From contig JAGFMI010000018.1 in assembly GCA_021030905.1 (NCBI GenBank), positions 868,001 through 932,000 of the forward strand: a stretch of DNA of 64,000 bases, read 5' to 3'. A program made the position numbers and the translations under genes. Source of the DNA: Pyrenula massariospora (Eukaryota > Ascomycota > Eurotiomycetes > Pyrenulales > Pyrenulaceae). This document shows, in pieces, positions 1 through 10,124 of this stretch; the stretch's first letter is position 1; each line of letters starts with the position of its first letter. The notes beneath the pieces are model-generated. The model was not told where the DNA came from. It saw nothing but the letters and a program-made list of their open reading frames with translations, and did not search any database.

Positions 1-1316
1 TTCTTAGATCCAACCAACTGGCAAGGCAGTTGAATTTTCTCCCGAGGCCGCATACTTCCTGGTCGGCTGTCTTGGTGGCTTGGGACGCAGTCTTACAACC
101 TTCATGATGGAACGGGGAGCTCGGGACTTCGTCTTCCTCTCCCGCTCTGGCGCTGACAAGCCAGACGCCGCGGCTGTAAGCATTCTAAGTCTTAAGTCTC
201 CAAGCCCGTGAATTAACATCTACAACAGCTGGTTGAGTCGATCCAGAAGGCCGGTGCAGCGGTCCAGGTCTTCCGCGGTGATGCCTCGGTCCAAGCTGAT
301 GTGGACCATGCTGTCAGTGAAGTGACAGCAACTCGATCTATCAAGGGTGTGGTACACGCCGCTATGGTTCTACAGGTGGGTACATTCTGAATCTGCGCAC
401 TAGAGCTGCTGTATCTAATGACGTACATCAGGATGGCGTCTTCGACAACATGACCTTCAACCAATTCCAAGCCGTGCTCCAACCCAAGGTCGCGGGCGCA
501 CAGACCCTCCATAACGCCTTTGCCGACAAACCCCTCGACTTCTTCGTCATGACCAGCTCTATCTCTGCCACGATGGGCAATCCGGGCCAAGCGAACTACT
601 CCGCCGGCAACAGCTACCTCGACGCCCTAGCCTGGCACCGCCAACTCCGCGGCCTCCCCGCCAGCTCGCTAATCCTGCCTATGGTCCTCGATGTCGGCGT
701 GGTGGCAGAAAACGCCAGCATCGAGGAAGCCCTATCCCGTAAGGCTATGTACGGTATCGACGAGCGCGAGCTGCTCCGTGGCTTTGAGATGGCCATGCTA
801 CCTCGACCGAACACCGGGTCCCTTGGCTCCGCTCAGGTCATCCTAGGCCTCGAACCCTCCTGCCTCGCCGACGCCATCGCCGCCACCGACGCCTCCGCAG
901 AGGAAGCCTACTGGTATGCCGACGCCCGCTTCACCCACCTCCGCACCGCCATCGAGCACATCCAATCCGTCTCTGCTAGCGGCGGCAGCTCCAACGCCTC
1001 GGACTCCTTTGCCGCCGAGCTCAAGGCCTCCCGGGCCATTGGTCCTGACGCGGTCCTCAACACTTTGTCTACCCACATCGCCAAGAAGCTTTCGAGTATG
1101 TTGTTGATTCCAGTGGAGGATTTCGCGTTCGAGGGAACATCGGTGGCGGTGTATGGGCTGGATAGTATGATTGGGGCGGAGCTGAGGAATTGGCTGTTCA
1201 AGCAATTTGGTCTAGAGATGAGCTTTCAGCATCTGCTGGCGCCGAAGATGAGCATTAGGGCTTTGGCGAGGACTGTGGCGGAACATTTGGGGCTGGTGGA
1301 GAAGATGGAGGGATAA
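1..1316 (+). CDS. Reducing polyketide synthase, C-terminal end (KR-ACP), 5' truncated
   Basis: This is the last part of a multidomain type I polyketide synthase that runs off the left edge. Three exon pieces join in frame: 1-175, 229-375 and 432-1316, with GT-AG introns 176-228 and 376-431. The first two pieces contain a ketoreductase Rossmann motif (VGCLGGLGRSL) and FLSRSG. The third has the KR active-site region (TSSISATMGNPGQANYSAGN, with Ser and Tyr), and the end carries an acyl carrier protein with GLDSM, whose Ser takes phosphopantetheine. KR then ACP, followed by a stop and no thioesterase, is the usual end of fungal highly reducing PKSs, which normally need a partner enzyme for release. 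KS, AT and DH should lie outside the window. The product cannot be inferred. No tailoring enzyme lies within about 35 kb to the right, so any cluster extends leftwards. Confidence 0.93.
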
Positions 1317-2382
1317 GAGGATGACGTAACGAATTACTTGTACGAGCGCGAGAAAAGGAGGAGTTAGACAAGTTCTTAGACTTCCAGACTTATATTTCAA
1401 TTCACTATTCGTCCTCATGGTTACAATACCATATTTCCCCTCTCTGTCCATTCAAAGAATGGGTGTTGAGATGGGCATGCATGATAATCACGCACGTTCT
1501 CTTCGCGATTACCCAGAGCTTCACTGCTTTATCGATGCACTTGCTTATCTAATCCCACGATCCATTCTTTCAAACCCCCCGATCCTCCCTTGCCCCTCTT
1601 CCCTTCCTCGCTCTTTGACTCTCTAGCAGCACATCAACCTAGTATTAGATCCTCTTCACCCATCCCCTTCCGCCACGAGATAAGATTCTATTACCAACCA
1701 GATTCGGTACCCAATCTCATTTTCCCCTCTTCACAGCATATCCAACCTACCCTGTCTTACGCAGATCCTGCACATTTGCTTTAGACACCGAGCGAAGCGA
1801 AAAGAAAAGAATCACTAGTTACGTTCCTGCTCCGGCTCGATTCTCCACTTGGTGTGTACTTGTAGTACTATCAAGCGGCTCGGAATGTCGCCGTCTGGAT
1901 AACGCAGATGTAAATGCTCCCGAGACGGAGGCGTTTGAGCCGGGATGGCGAGCGGGGGAGGTAGGAAAGTGAGGGTCGGGTCGGAACAGGGGAACGTGGA
2001 TTAGAAAGGAACGAAAAGTTCTGCTAAATTCGCTAGGTACAAGGCGGAAATGGATCGGTCGAACTTCCAAGGAAGAAAGTGCCATTAAGCAGTCTTGGTT
2101 CGCATCATGTCACGGAATTCGCAAAGATCAATCGGTTTGAAATATACAGTCTTCCTTGAAAGGAACAAGTCCGCACGAAGTTCTCTCGTTCACCTTCGCT
2201 GACTGCATATTCTTCAGCCTAACCTGGACGATACTTCGCAAACGATGGCACCGTGCACGAGAAAGTCCCCCCTTTGCGGGTAGTATTCAACCCAGATTCC
2301 ACCTCATGTCTTCTCGGTGGCTGGTTGCCTCCCTGCCCGAGCCTAGCTGTCACTTCCCCCTAAACCTCTCCATTCCTCTCTC
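1317..2382. other. Intergenic, between two convergent 3' ends
   Basis: It lies between the PKS stop and the carbonic anhydrase stop, so it should hold two 3' UTRs. Pyrimidine-rich stretches occur near 1560-1640. No coding stretch or repeat was recognised. Confidence 0.6.
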
Positions 2383-2967
2383 TCACTCCACCGCCCTAAC
2401 CTCCCCCGTCTTAATATCAAACAAATACCCCGTCACACCATTTTTCAACTCCCTCCTCACCAACGCTGACTCCTTCAACGCGAGCACATCTTCCCTAACA
2501 CTTTGCTCCAAATCCCCCTCAATCGCACGAAAATTCGTCTCTTCCCCCATCCCCAATCCTTCCCCTTTATCTCCCGGCTTCCTTTCCGAATTCCTCCTAA
2601 CAAAGTCCCTAACCTGCTCGTCCCGATAATACGTCGTCCCACAATCCGTATGATGAATCACCAGCACCTCCTTCATCCCAATAGCCATATCCAGCGCCAC
2701 TATATCCGGGATCAGCGGTTCCGTCCTCCCTCCCGTATTCTGCAAGATAAAGGCGTCGGTCGGGGAGGTCAGGTTCAGGTACTCCCGTGGGTCGCACCTG
2801 ATGTCACAGCAGGTGACGATTATGATGGAGGGAGAAGTGAGGCCGGCGGCTTTGGCTTCTACGAGGTAGGGTTTGGGGGTCCATGAGGGGACGACGTGGG
2901 TAAGGTTGCGGGAGAGGAGGGCGCTGGCGGTGGGAGGGGTGGAGGGGGAGGAAGGGGATGCGTTCAT
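2383..2967 (-). CDS. Beta-class carbonic anhydrase
   Basis: A single-exon protein of 194 residues that should interconvert CO2 and bicarbonate with zinc. The beta-class zinc site is visible: C53-x-D55-x-R57 (in TCCDIRC), then H106-x-x-C109 in IHHTDCG. The D/R dyad of the class is kept. The length fits the short fungal beta-CAs. No clear targeting peptide is seen, so the enzyme is probably cytosolic, although the Ser/Pro/Thr-rich first 20 residues are unexplained. It is convergent with the PKS and divergent from the gene at 3757. The long ORFs on the opposite strand here are shadows. Confidence 0.93.
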   Translation of the reverse strand: MNASPSSPSTPPTASALLSRNLTHVVPSWTPKPYLVEAKAAGLTSPSIIIVTCCDIRCDPREYLNLTSPTDAFILQNTGGRTEPLIPDIVALDMAIGMKEVLVIHHTDCGTTYYRDEQVRDFVRRNSERKPGDKGEGLGMGEETNFRAIEGDLEQSVREDVLALKESALVRRELKNGVTGYLFDIKTGEVRAVE

Positions 2968-3756
2968 TTTGAGGGAAGCCTTCTCCAGTGTGGAGTTTTT
3001 ATGGCTTGGGTATATCTGGACGTGTATTTTGCAGAGCCTCTGGAATCACAAGATATAATTTATCAGAGAAACGGTGGAGGACCCATTCTAATAGAATAGG
3101 GGATTGAGAGAGTTCGGGGTCCGTTACCGTAATTCTTTGCCTCGAGGCGACTTGTACGCTACACGCCATCAGGTCCATATTTCGGCACAGAGGAGAAGAG
3201 AGACACCGACAAAAGAATCCAATCCGACATCTCGTATGGAATGATCGCGGGCCGTTCCGAGCAACCAAGGACAACAGCGAGGGTTGGTATGTTCACGGCA
3301 GCATCGGTGGTCGGGCCGAGGCCGAGCTGTCCTCCTCCACTACGCGTCTCCTGACGTTTAACGCGTTCTCTTCTGCACCGTTACTTCACCAGCAGCCTTT
3401 TAAGTTGGCAAATATCATTCATCCATCGTGCCTGGTGCCTGAGATAGCGGCCATGAAATGACCATAGTTAACGTTGTGATCTGACTACTGTGAAAAATAT
3501 GATGCTCGACCTTTTTAGTGTAAGCAGATTTCACTAGATTTTCCAAGCTTGAAGTTGAGTCCTCAAAGTTGCTTTTGACTTCTTTCGGAGAAATTTCGCA
3601 TAATCTGTGCTGTTAAAACCGATCGCATCACCTGCGAGCTATCTTATCCGTTTCTGTAGCCCCCATGATGTTAGATACACCTCAAGCTACTTTCACCATT
3701 CCAAATCCCACAAACCTCGAAACCACCTCCAAATTCAGTAACGACGCCTTCCCACC
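2968..3756. promoter_or_regulatory. Shared intergenic region of a divergent gene pair
   Basis: It lies between the carbonic anhydrase start (minus) and the start at 3757 (plus), so it should contain both promoters. No specific box stands out. Confidence 0.4.
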
Positions 3757-4518
3757 ATGGTCCGCAAGGGTGGGAGACCTTCAGATCTAGTTTTGTCCTT
3801 CACTGTTTTTGAGGATGGTCCCGAGACTCCCCCTTATCCCGTCTCCCCAACGAATTCAGTGCAATCCTCGCTTTCACCCTCCCCTGAGTCAAGTCCGGGT
3901 CCTCATCCCGACGCAGAGAATCTCGTGCCTTGGATTTTAGATCCAGAAGACGTGCCACCCCACCGTCTGACTCGTTCTAGGGCTACGCTCTCAAATCGAC
4001 CGTCCTCAGCACCAGCTCAGGCATTACAACAGCTCACTACCGTTCTTCCTCCACTTGACCGTACGCCTCTCTCTGAACTTGGCGTCTACCGGCACCCTGC
4101 ATCAAGTCCAATGCCTGCTCTCAGCGAGCACGACAGCGAAGAGTCGATCGCGGGCGGAGGAAAGGCTGCTGTGAACACCGTCGCTAACTCCAGCGAGGCT
4201 GTCGATCACAACAGCTATGCTGCAGCCGAGGACAATACACAAGCCAACACTACGGAGACCGTGCAAAGTAACAACATCTATGACGCAGTGAATCATAGCG
4301 AGAATATCACCCTCTCTCCCGAAGATGACACGGACCCCGACACCCCAATTGAACGCCTAAACCTCGAGGAGCTACAAGCCCGTTTCCAGCGGGACATGAG
4401 GGAGATTGGGGAACGCGAGCGTGACCTCATGGTACAAGCGGCAAATCTGGGCGACATGTTCACGGCACACGCTGCAGCCATGCCTCTCACTGAAGAAAGT
4501 CGTGCCAAAGCAAGGTGA
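3757..4518 (+). CDS. Hypothetical protein, mostly disordered, C-terminal coiled coil
   Basis: A 253-residue single-exon ORF whose start lies in a good fungal context (CACCATGG). Residues 20-190 are rich in Ser, Pro, Thr, Glu and Asn and look disordered. Residues about 195-240 (LEELQARFQRDMREIGERER region) should form a charged helix or coiled coil. I recognise no family. The short conserved-looking C-terminus suggests a partner-binding helix, which is inference. It is convergent with the ANCHR-like gene. Confidence 0.6.
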   Translation: MVRKGGRPSDLVLSFTVFEDGPETPPYPVSPTNSVQSSLSPSPESSPGPHPDAENLVPWILDPEDVPPHRLTRSRATLSNRPSSAPAQALQQLTTVLPPLDRTPLSELGVYRHPASSPMPALSEHDSEESIAGGGKAAVNTVANSSEAVDHNSYAAAEDNTQANTTETVQSNNIYDAVNHSENITLSPEDDTDPDTPIERLNLEELQARFQRDMREIGERERDLMVQAANLGDMFTAHAAAMPLTEESRAKAR

Positions 4519-5280
4519 ATTGAATGGGATCCCTTCAAGAGTGGGATTATAGATGCACTAATCCTGTCTACCAGACTCCAGACGCAAGGTATGTTTATCC
4601 AGAACGAGGAGAATGAGGTGGAAGCCAGCCGTGAAAAATGTAATCGCCCTGTCTGCCCCCTCTTCACTCGGTGCTCAAGCTCACGATCTCCCAGACATCA
4701 GTATTATACGAGCATTTGAGAGCGCTCTGTCAGCCTTGCACAAGGCCCGTGGCTGAATAGCTTGGAAGGACATAGTCATGTACTCCACCGGCTGTACAGA
4801 TACGCTTTCCCTGTGACCAAAAAAAGTCCGGGTTGGTGTGCTATTGCTACCGACAAAAGTCGCAGTGAAAATGGTGAAGGTATTGAATGGGATTGGGCAG
4901 TCGTGACGATGCACGTCCCTGCCAGTGTGTCTGATTGACAGGTGGAATGGGAGGCTTCGAAAATAGTGGCGTCTTGTCACACCAGTGTACCATTTTTTAG
5001 AAGAAAGGTTGACTAGAGAATGAAAAGTTCTTCTGCCCAGTGTTCCTGATTGATCTAATACGCGGTAATCATGATCGGTTCCTCATATTCACTTTCTGGT
5101 CAGACCGGACAAGACCAGATTCCTTTAAACCATTCAAAACAATGTGATTGGATCAATTACGGCATCTGAAATGCTACATCATGCCGCTGGCCTTCCAGCC
5201 TTCTGACCCTGCCATAAGAATTTCCCGAAAATGCCCAAATCAGAATCCATACAGCCCGTTCCCAAACCGACAGACCCTCA
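4519..5280. other. Intergenic, convergent 3' ends
   Basis: It separates the stop at 4518 from the ANCHR-like stop at 5281. Minus-strand ORFs at 4293-4667 and 4681-4980 have no protein-like pattern. Nothing else was seen. Confidence 0.5.
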
Positions 5281-6459
5281 CTACGCCCCGACACCTACCT
5301 TCCGCCTCCCCACCTTCTTCTTCTCCACCCCACCCCCCTTCACGAAAGCAATAGCCCGATGCCCCCTCTCCTCCGTCCCCGCGGCGTCTCCCCTGTGCCC
5401 CTCATCCCAACACCGGGCACAGTACAGATCGCCGTCGCAGCCCAGACAGCGCACTTCGGCGTTGGCGAGGCAGATGATGCACCATGTATCCACGTCGTCC
5501 TCTGGCGGGGGCGGCGGTCTTGCGGTGGTGTTCTTGGGCGGTGCGGTGACTGGGGCTGTGGAGGGGACGGAGGGGAGGTCGGGGAAGGAAGGTGCTTCAG
5601 TGGCGGCGGGGGCTTGGGAGGAGGGGGAAGGGCGTGGGGAGGGGCTAAGTGATGCGAAGCGCGCGGTGAGCGCGTCGATGGATGTACTTCCCGGTGTGGT
5701 TGGGGTCGGCTCTGGGAGAGTTGGGCTTTGAGGGTCGTGCTCGGCGTATTCTGGCGGGGGGCTGTGGTCTTCTTCGACGGCATTGGAGGTTTGGTGTAGT
5801 GTGGACTCATGTTTGATCTCGTCCATTACGCGCTTTAGACATTCGTCGGCTTCTTTGTCTTCGCTTTTCTCGTCTAGCTCGACGCCGGGTTGGAAGGCTT
5901 CGACGTCGATGCCGGGAAGTTGATTTCCGTCGCTCGCTGCGGCCGGCTCTTCCTGCTCTCCTGCCTCATGATCGCCGTCGGAGAGAGAGGTGGCGCCACT
6001 GTCATCTCTGTGCTGGTTATTTGCGAGATGCCTCCTGGCTTCCTCAAGCAGGGCGTGTGCTTCCACATGTTCATCCTTTCCAACATTCCATTGGTCCTCT
6101 GGACCAAGCTCAGCAATCAGCTCCTCAACCGTTTTATCATTTGCAGAATTTTGCAGCTCCGGGATGTTTAGAGGTGTCCCAGTCTTTCCGCGAGAGGAGC
6201 CTGACAGGGCAGCGAAACGTGAGGAGAGGTCGGAGATGGGAGGTTGGCTTGCTGTCTGGGACTGTGGGAGGAAGGTCGCTCTGAATAGTCAAAGCTTAAG
6301 TATTTAGCGCTAGGTGAGCACAAAAAGTGTAGACTTTCGAAATGGGAGATGTCGGGAAGTGAGAGCGAACCTTGTAGCGTCTAAGTCTATGTTGGATTTT
6401 CTCAACGCATTCAGCCGCGCAAGGAGATCGCGGTCCTTGTTCGAGGGCTCACCGGCCAT
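5281..6459 (-). CDS. ANCHR/ZFYVE19-like abscission checkpoint protein
   Basis: The model is complement(join(5281..6280,6371..6459)) with a 90-bp intron (6281-6370), giving 362 residues. Exon 1 encodes MAGEPSNKDRDLLARL. The junction splits an Arg codon and the frame stays open to the stop. The C-terminal zinc module WCIICLANAEVRCLGCDGDL, followed by YCARCWDEGH, closely matches my recollection of the B-box-like end of human ZFYVE19/ANCHR (CCICNEDATLRCAGCDGDLF). Residues about 75-115 (VEELIAELGPEDQW, then ALLEEARRHL) resemble the MIM-type helices with which ANCHR binds VPS4 and ESCRT. The middle is Pro/Ser-rich. In animals ANCHR holds VPS4 back until chromatin clears the division plane. A role in septation timing in a fungus is inference. 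No true FYVE finger is seen. Confidence 0.82.
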
Positions 6460-7093
6460 GATCAAAAACGTGTCTCATTACCATGATTTGGCGGCCTAGC
6501 GATGGCTTGCCCGGGCAGATCTTTGGTTACGAGGGTGGAAGCGCTGCTTTGCTGGCGGATGTTCTTCTCAGAAAGCAACGCGGGCGTCATTCAAGTGCTC
6601 AGGTGGCCTCCCGTCTCGGCTCTGGCGCTCGACAATTAGCACTGGCTCCTATATATGGCTAGCCTTGCTCTATTCTGGGACAAATGTTTTCTGTGCGATA
6701 ACAAGAACCATTATCAGAATTGGCCACTATTGATGACGGCTTGCCGTAAATTCGGGAGAAAACACGGGAAATCAAATATCGCAAAATTTTGAGACAGCCT
6801 CCTGATCTACATTGTGCAAATCTGTCAAAAGTAGGTCTAAGAAGAGCTAGAGACGGCTGATCTGCTCAGGCATTTGAACGTGAAGCTGCATGATGTCGCT
6901 GACGCAATAATGATCCGAGGACAAACTCAAAGAGCCCACAAGTGGTATTAGTCAACATTGCCGTCGCTGTTGCTCAAGACTCATAACCTCGCCGGCCTCG
7001 CTCTACTCGCCGACAGCGTGGCGAGCTCGCGCCGGAAGCATTTCAAAGATAATAGACTCGCCAGAATGGTCTCTCTCATTTTCAAAATATGCC
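6460..7093. promoter_or_regulatory. Shared intergenic region of a divergent gene pair
   Basis: It lies between the ANCHR-like start (minus) and the secreted-protein start (plus). A TATATAT-like stretch sits at about 6650-6656. A short ORF from 6958 overlaps the next gene in another frame and is not supported. Confidence 0.35.
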
Positions 7094-9364
7094 ATGTTTT
7101 CTCCATTATCAAGTATGAATTTACTGTCCTGCGTTCTGTACTTGGTCCTTGCCGCGATTAACCAAGTTCGTGGTGCTTCTCATTCCCAAGTCCTGCCCGC
7201 CGACAAGCTAAGCAGCGCTAACATCCGTTCGCCGCTCAACTTTCTGTCACCGTCTCCACATATCTTCTCATCTCTGCAATCATTGCTCAAACAATGGCCA
7301 AACACTCTTTTTCCTAACGGGCACAGCATAGTCCCTTGTGAAGTTTCTGCGTTCACATTGCTCTATCATGGCCGCACAGATTCCGATTTTCCGGCTAGTC
7401 CTGAATGGCTTGCCTTTGATGTCGAGATGTCTTATGGAATTATGGGCTCCACTCGCCAATCTCACTTGCTGACGTATCAAACGACACGACCGGTTAAGTG
7501 CCTTTATTTCGACGGAATGTCGGCTGCGATGTTTAATATGTTCGTTCCCGCTATACAACGCTCTAGGATGATGAAGAAGGATTGAGCAGCCTTTGACGGA
7601 TAATGTCAAACACTAAAACTAATTTTGTCTCGGTTCCAGGGCTCAAATGCATTCTCAGATGATGTTTCTCTTCGGTAACCTCAAAGGGCCACTGCAGACT
7701 GAGTGGGAAGGGTCGGTGAACGAGTATGATAGAGCAACAAACCTGTGTGACTGGGGTCGCGTAAATGAAGTGGGAGGGCGTGGCTGGGGCATTGAAGGGA
7801 TCGTTCGCATGGTATTGCTGCTTCTCACTAGCTTGGAAAATCATCAAAATCTCTTCTAACTATTCTGAAGGATGCAGGCTTCGAGCTTATTTGGTGCGAT
7901 TTTGATAGCCCGTCATTAAGACTAGTCAATCGCTTGAATGCGACTGTACCTCTTCTGGGAGCGGAGCTTGTTGGTGACCCTCATGAATGCGGTGCTAATG
8001 TTGAAGAAGACCGGCGGATTCCAGCATCTGCATCGCCAGTATTCCGATTGCCGTCTCCAACCAATACATTTAACCAGTTACCATCACCAGCCTGGCCACC
8101 TGATCCCAAGAAATGGCGCAAAGGCCGTGAAGGTGAACCATTTCTCCTCTCTCAGGCTTGGGAGTGGCTTCGGAGCGCAACGTGGCATTATGGGCATCCA
8201 GGTTTTGGACCTGGGGAGTCCCGCGTGAAGCTGTTGAGCTGCGGGTTCCTGACATTTTACGACCCGGCTCTTGAAGAATTCTCCATCTCCTGGGCAAAAG
8301 AGGAACAGCAACAGCTTAATCTGTCCGAGGATGGTACTTGGAGTGGCTGGGATAGCGACCTTCAAGATTCCACAGAACTTACGACGTTGTCTCGACGCCG
8401 AAGACGTCATGACTTGACACACGTGAGTTCTCGTGAGGCCAGGATCATAAATGAGAAAGCGAAGGGTGTCTTGAAGAGGTTCATCTTGGCGAAGGAGCCT
8501 GGTCCGAGCAGTGCTCGACACTGCACGAATGCTGACTGGCACTCCGTTACCAATAACATCGTGCAACGATACTCCAAGCCGCTGTTGGAGCTTTCCCGTT
8601 TTCTAACCACGCATAGTCGCAACTCTTTTGGAGATGATACGGTTTCAAAACCATCTCTGCAATTCCTACGCATGAAATTGCACGCTCTCCTTACGCCGTT
8701 TTTAGAGTATCCATTAGCCTATCTCTCTGGCGAAGTATCGCAGACGCGATATGACGATATGTGGTTACTTAACTCCGCCCTCGCTCAAGACACCTTCTCC
8801 CGCTGCAAATACCACTACACGCGGCTGGTGACACCCGACGATCCCTCCCTAGGTTTAAAGCTCGCCCCAGAAGAAGAGGTGATCGTGAAATCGATTGAAG
8901 AGGTCATGGCAGCTATCTGCTCAGAAATGATCACAATGTTCTTTTCCGTGGAGCGTAGCTGGCTTTCAACGTTCAACATAGGCAGAAAAGGAATGGTCAC
9001 AGTATCTGACATGAAGACCTGGTCGCGCGAGCTTGGCCTTCTGCGCGCGTGGCTGGGCTGGATTGACGACGATGTCCGTTGCGAACGGCAGTGTGAGATT
9101 GACGAGGTTTGCTATATCCCGATGTGGCCGCTTCAGTTGTTCGACGAGGAAGGAAACAGCGCTCCCAAGGAGGCAGGATATCATTCTAGCGATGGACGCA
9201 TGACGCTCTTGAGCTCTCTGAGCGACAAGACTTCGAATAGTGGGCATGTAGGACATGACCACAATGAACATGGCATGCCGCCGCTGAATTGGAGAGTGCC
9301 GGATGAAGAGGAGTTGTGGAATCCGAGGTGTATCAGAATCGAGGATTTCCAGGCGATGGGATGA
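7094..9364 (+). CDS. Secreted protein of unknown function, three exons
   Basis: The proposed model is join(7094..7539,7640..7811,7871..9364), 703 residues. The second intron (7812-7870) is clear: EGIVRM joins DAGFELIWCDFDSPSLRL in frame. The first intron could also start at 7531; both donors keep the frame. The N-terminus (MNLLSCVLYLVLAAINQVRG) is a signal peptide, after either M1 or M8. The pattern with CLYFDGMSAAMF, LCDWGR, GGRGWGIEGIVRM and FELIWCDF looks like a family conserved in filamentous ascomycetes that I remember only as uncharacterised, so I assign no function. No catalytic motif, GPI signal or transmembrane segment is evident after the signal peptide. The protein probably acts in the secretory pathway or outside the cell. 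Confidence 0.75.
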
Positions 9365-10124
9365 CTGAAGTTTCGGCTGCTGTTACCGATGTATAATTTA
9401 GTGAGATTCTATCAATAGTCCAGTCTTAAATTTCGTCCGGCTTACTTCCGCCTTTTCCATTCAAGAGCGTTGTCCATTAAAGCCCAAGGACATCTTTCAT
9501 CCCCCTTTTCTCAACTTTGTTCTCAGGACTGAATGCCTGAATTGCTTCCCTCCCATTGACACCTCACCACCTGCCCTTTTCCGCGTCGACATTAGCCCTC
9601 ACATCTCCCAGACTGCTGGAAATCAGAGTATTTACTACCATCCTATCACCGATGAGAACAACCCCGTGTAGAAAGTGGCTATCGACCGAGGTCGGAGGAG
9701 CGACTAGTAGAGAGTGAAGGTCGATACTACTGTTTATGGTGACGATAACGTTTACGGCAACGGGACTGTTTATGGTGACGCTACTGTTATGGCATGCCTG
9801 GTCAACATCTCATAAAGATGCGAAGATGACCAATCGACGTGGTGAATCGAAAGGCATTTATGTTATCTGACGGAGCTGGAGAGAGATCCAGGCTCGCACC
9901 GTTATCGAGAAGTAGCTTTACTACAGATGTATTTCCACGTCCACACGTGGCTTTTCAATATAGATCGGCCGCGGACGCGGGCTCGTGGTCCGTCGATGCT
10001 GGCGCCTTCCCAGAGAGAGAGATGAGAAACCTATTCACGGCCAGAGGCCGCTGCGACCTGTAGAGCGGATCGACATCGTTGTAACTCTCACAGAACTGAG
10101 TTGGAGTTACATCTCCCCTCGCCA
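9365..10124. other. Intergenic with a small decayed VYGD-repeat stretch
   Basis: It lies between convergent genes. At about 9727-9800 one plus frame reads as imperfect repeats of a V-Y-G-(D/N) unit between stops, suggesting a fragment of a repetitive coding sequence. The rest shows no coding pattern. Confidence 0.4.

Noticed and set aside
2156-2886. Long plus-strand ORFs opposite the carbonic anhydrase
   Set aside because: They are antisense shadows of a gene with clear zinc-site motifs on the minus strand; their peptides are Pro/Ser-rich and show no pattern.
5231-5810. ORFs on both strands over the ANCHR-like exon
   Set aside because: High GC and third-position bias give open shadow frames. 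The zinc module exists only in the chosen frame.
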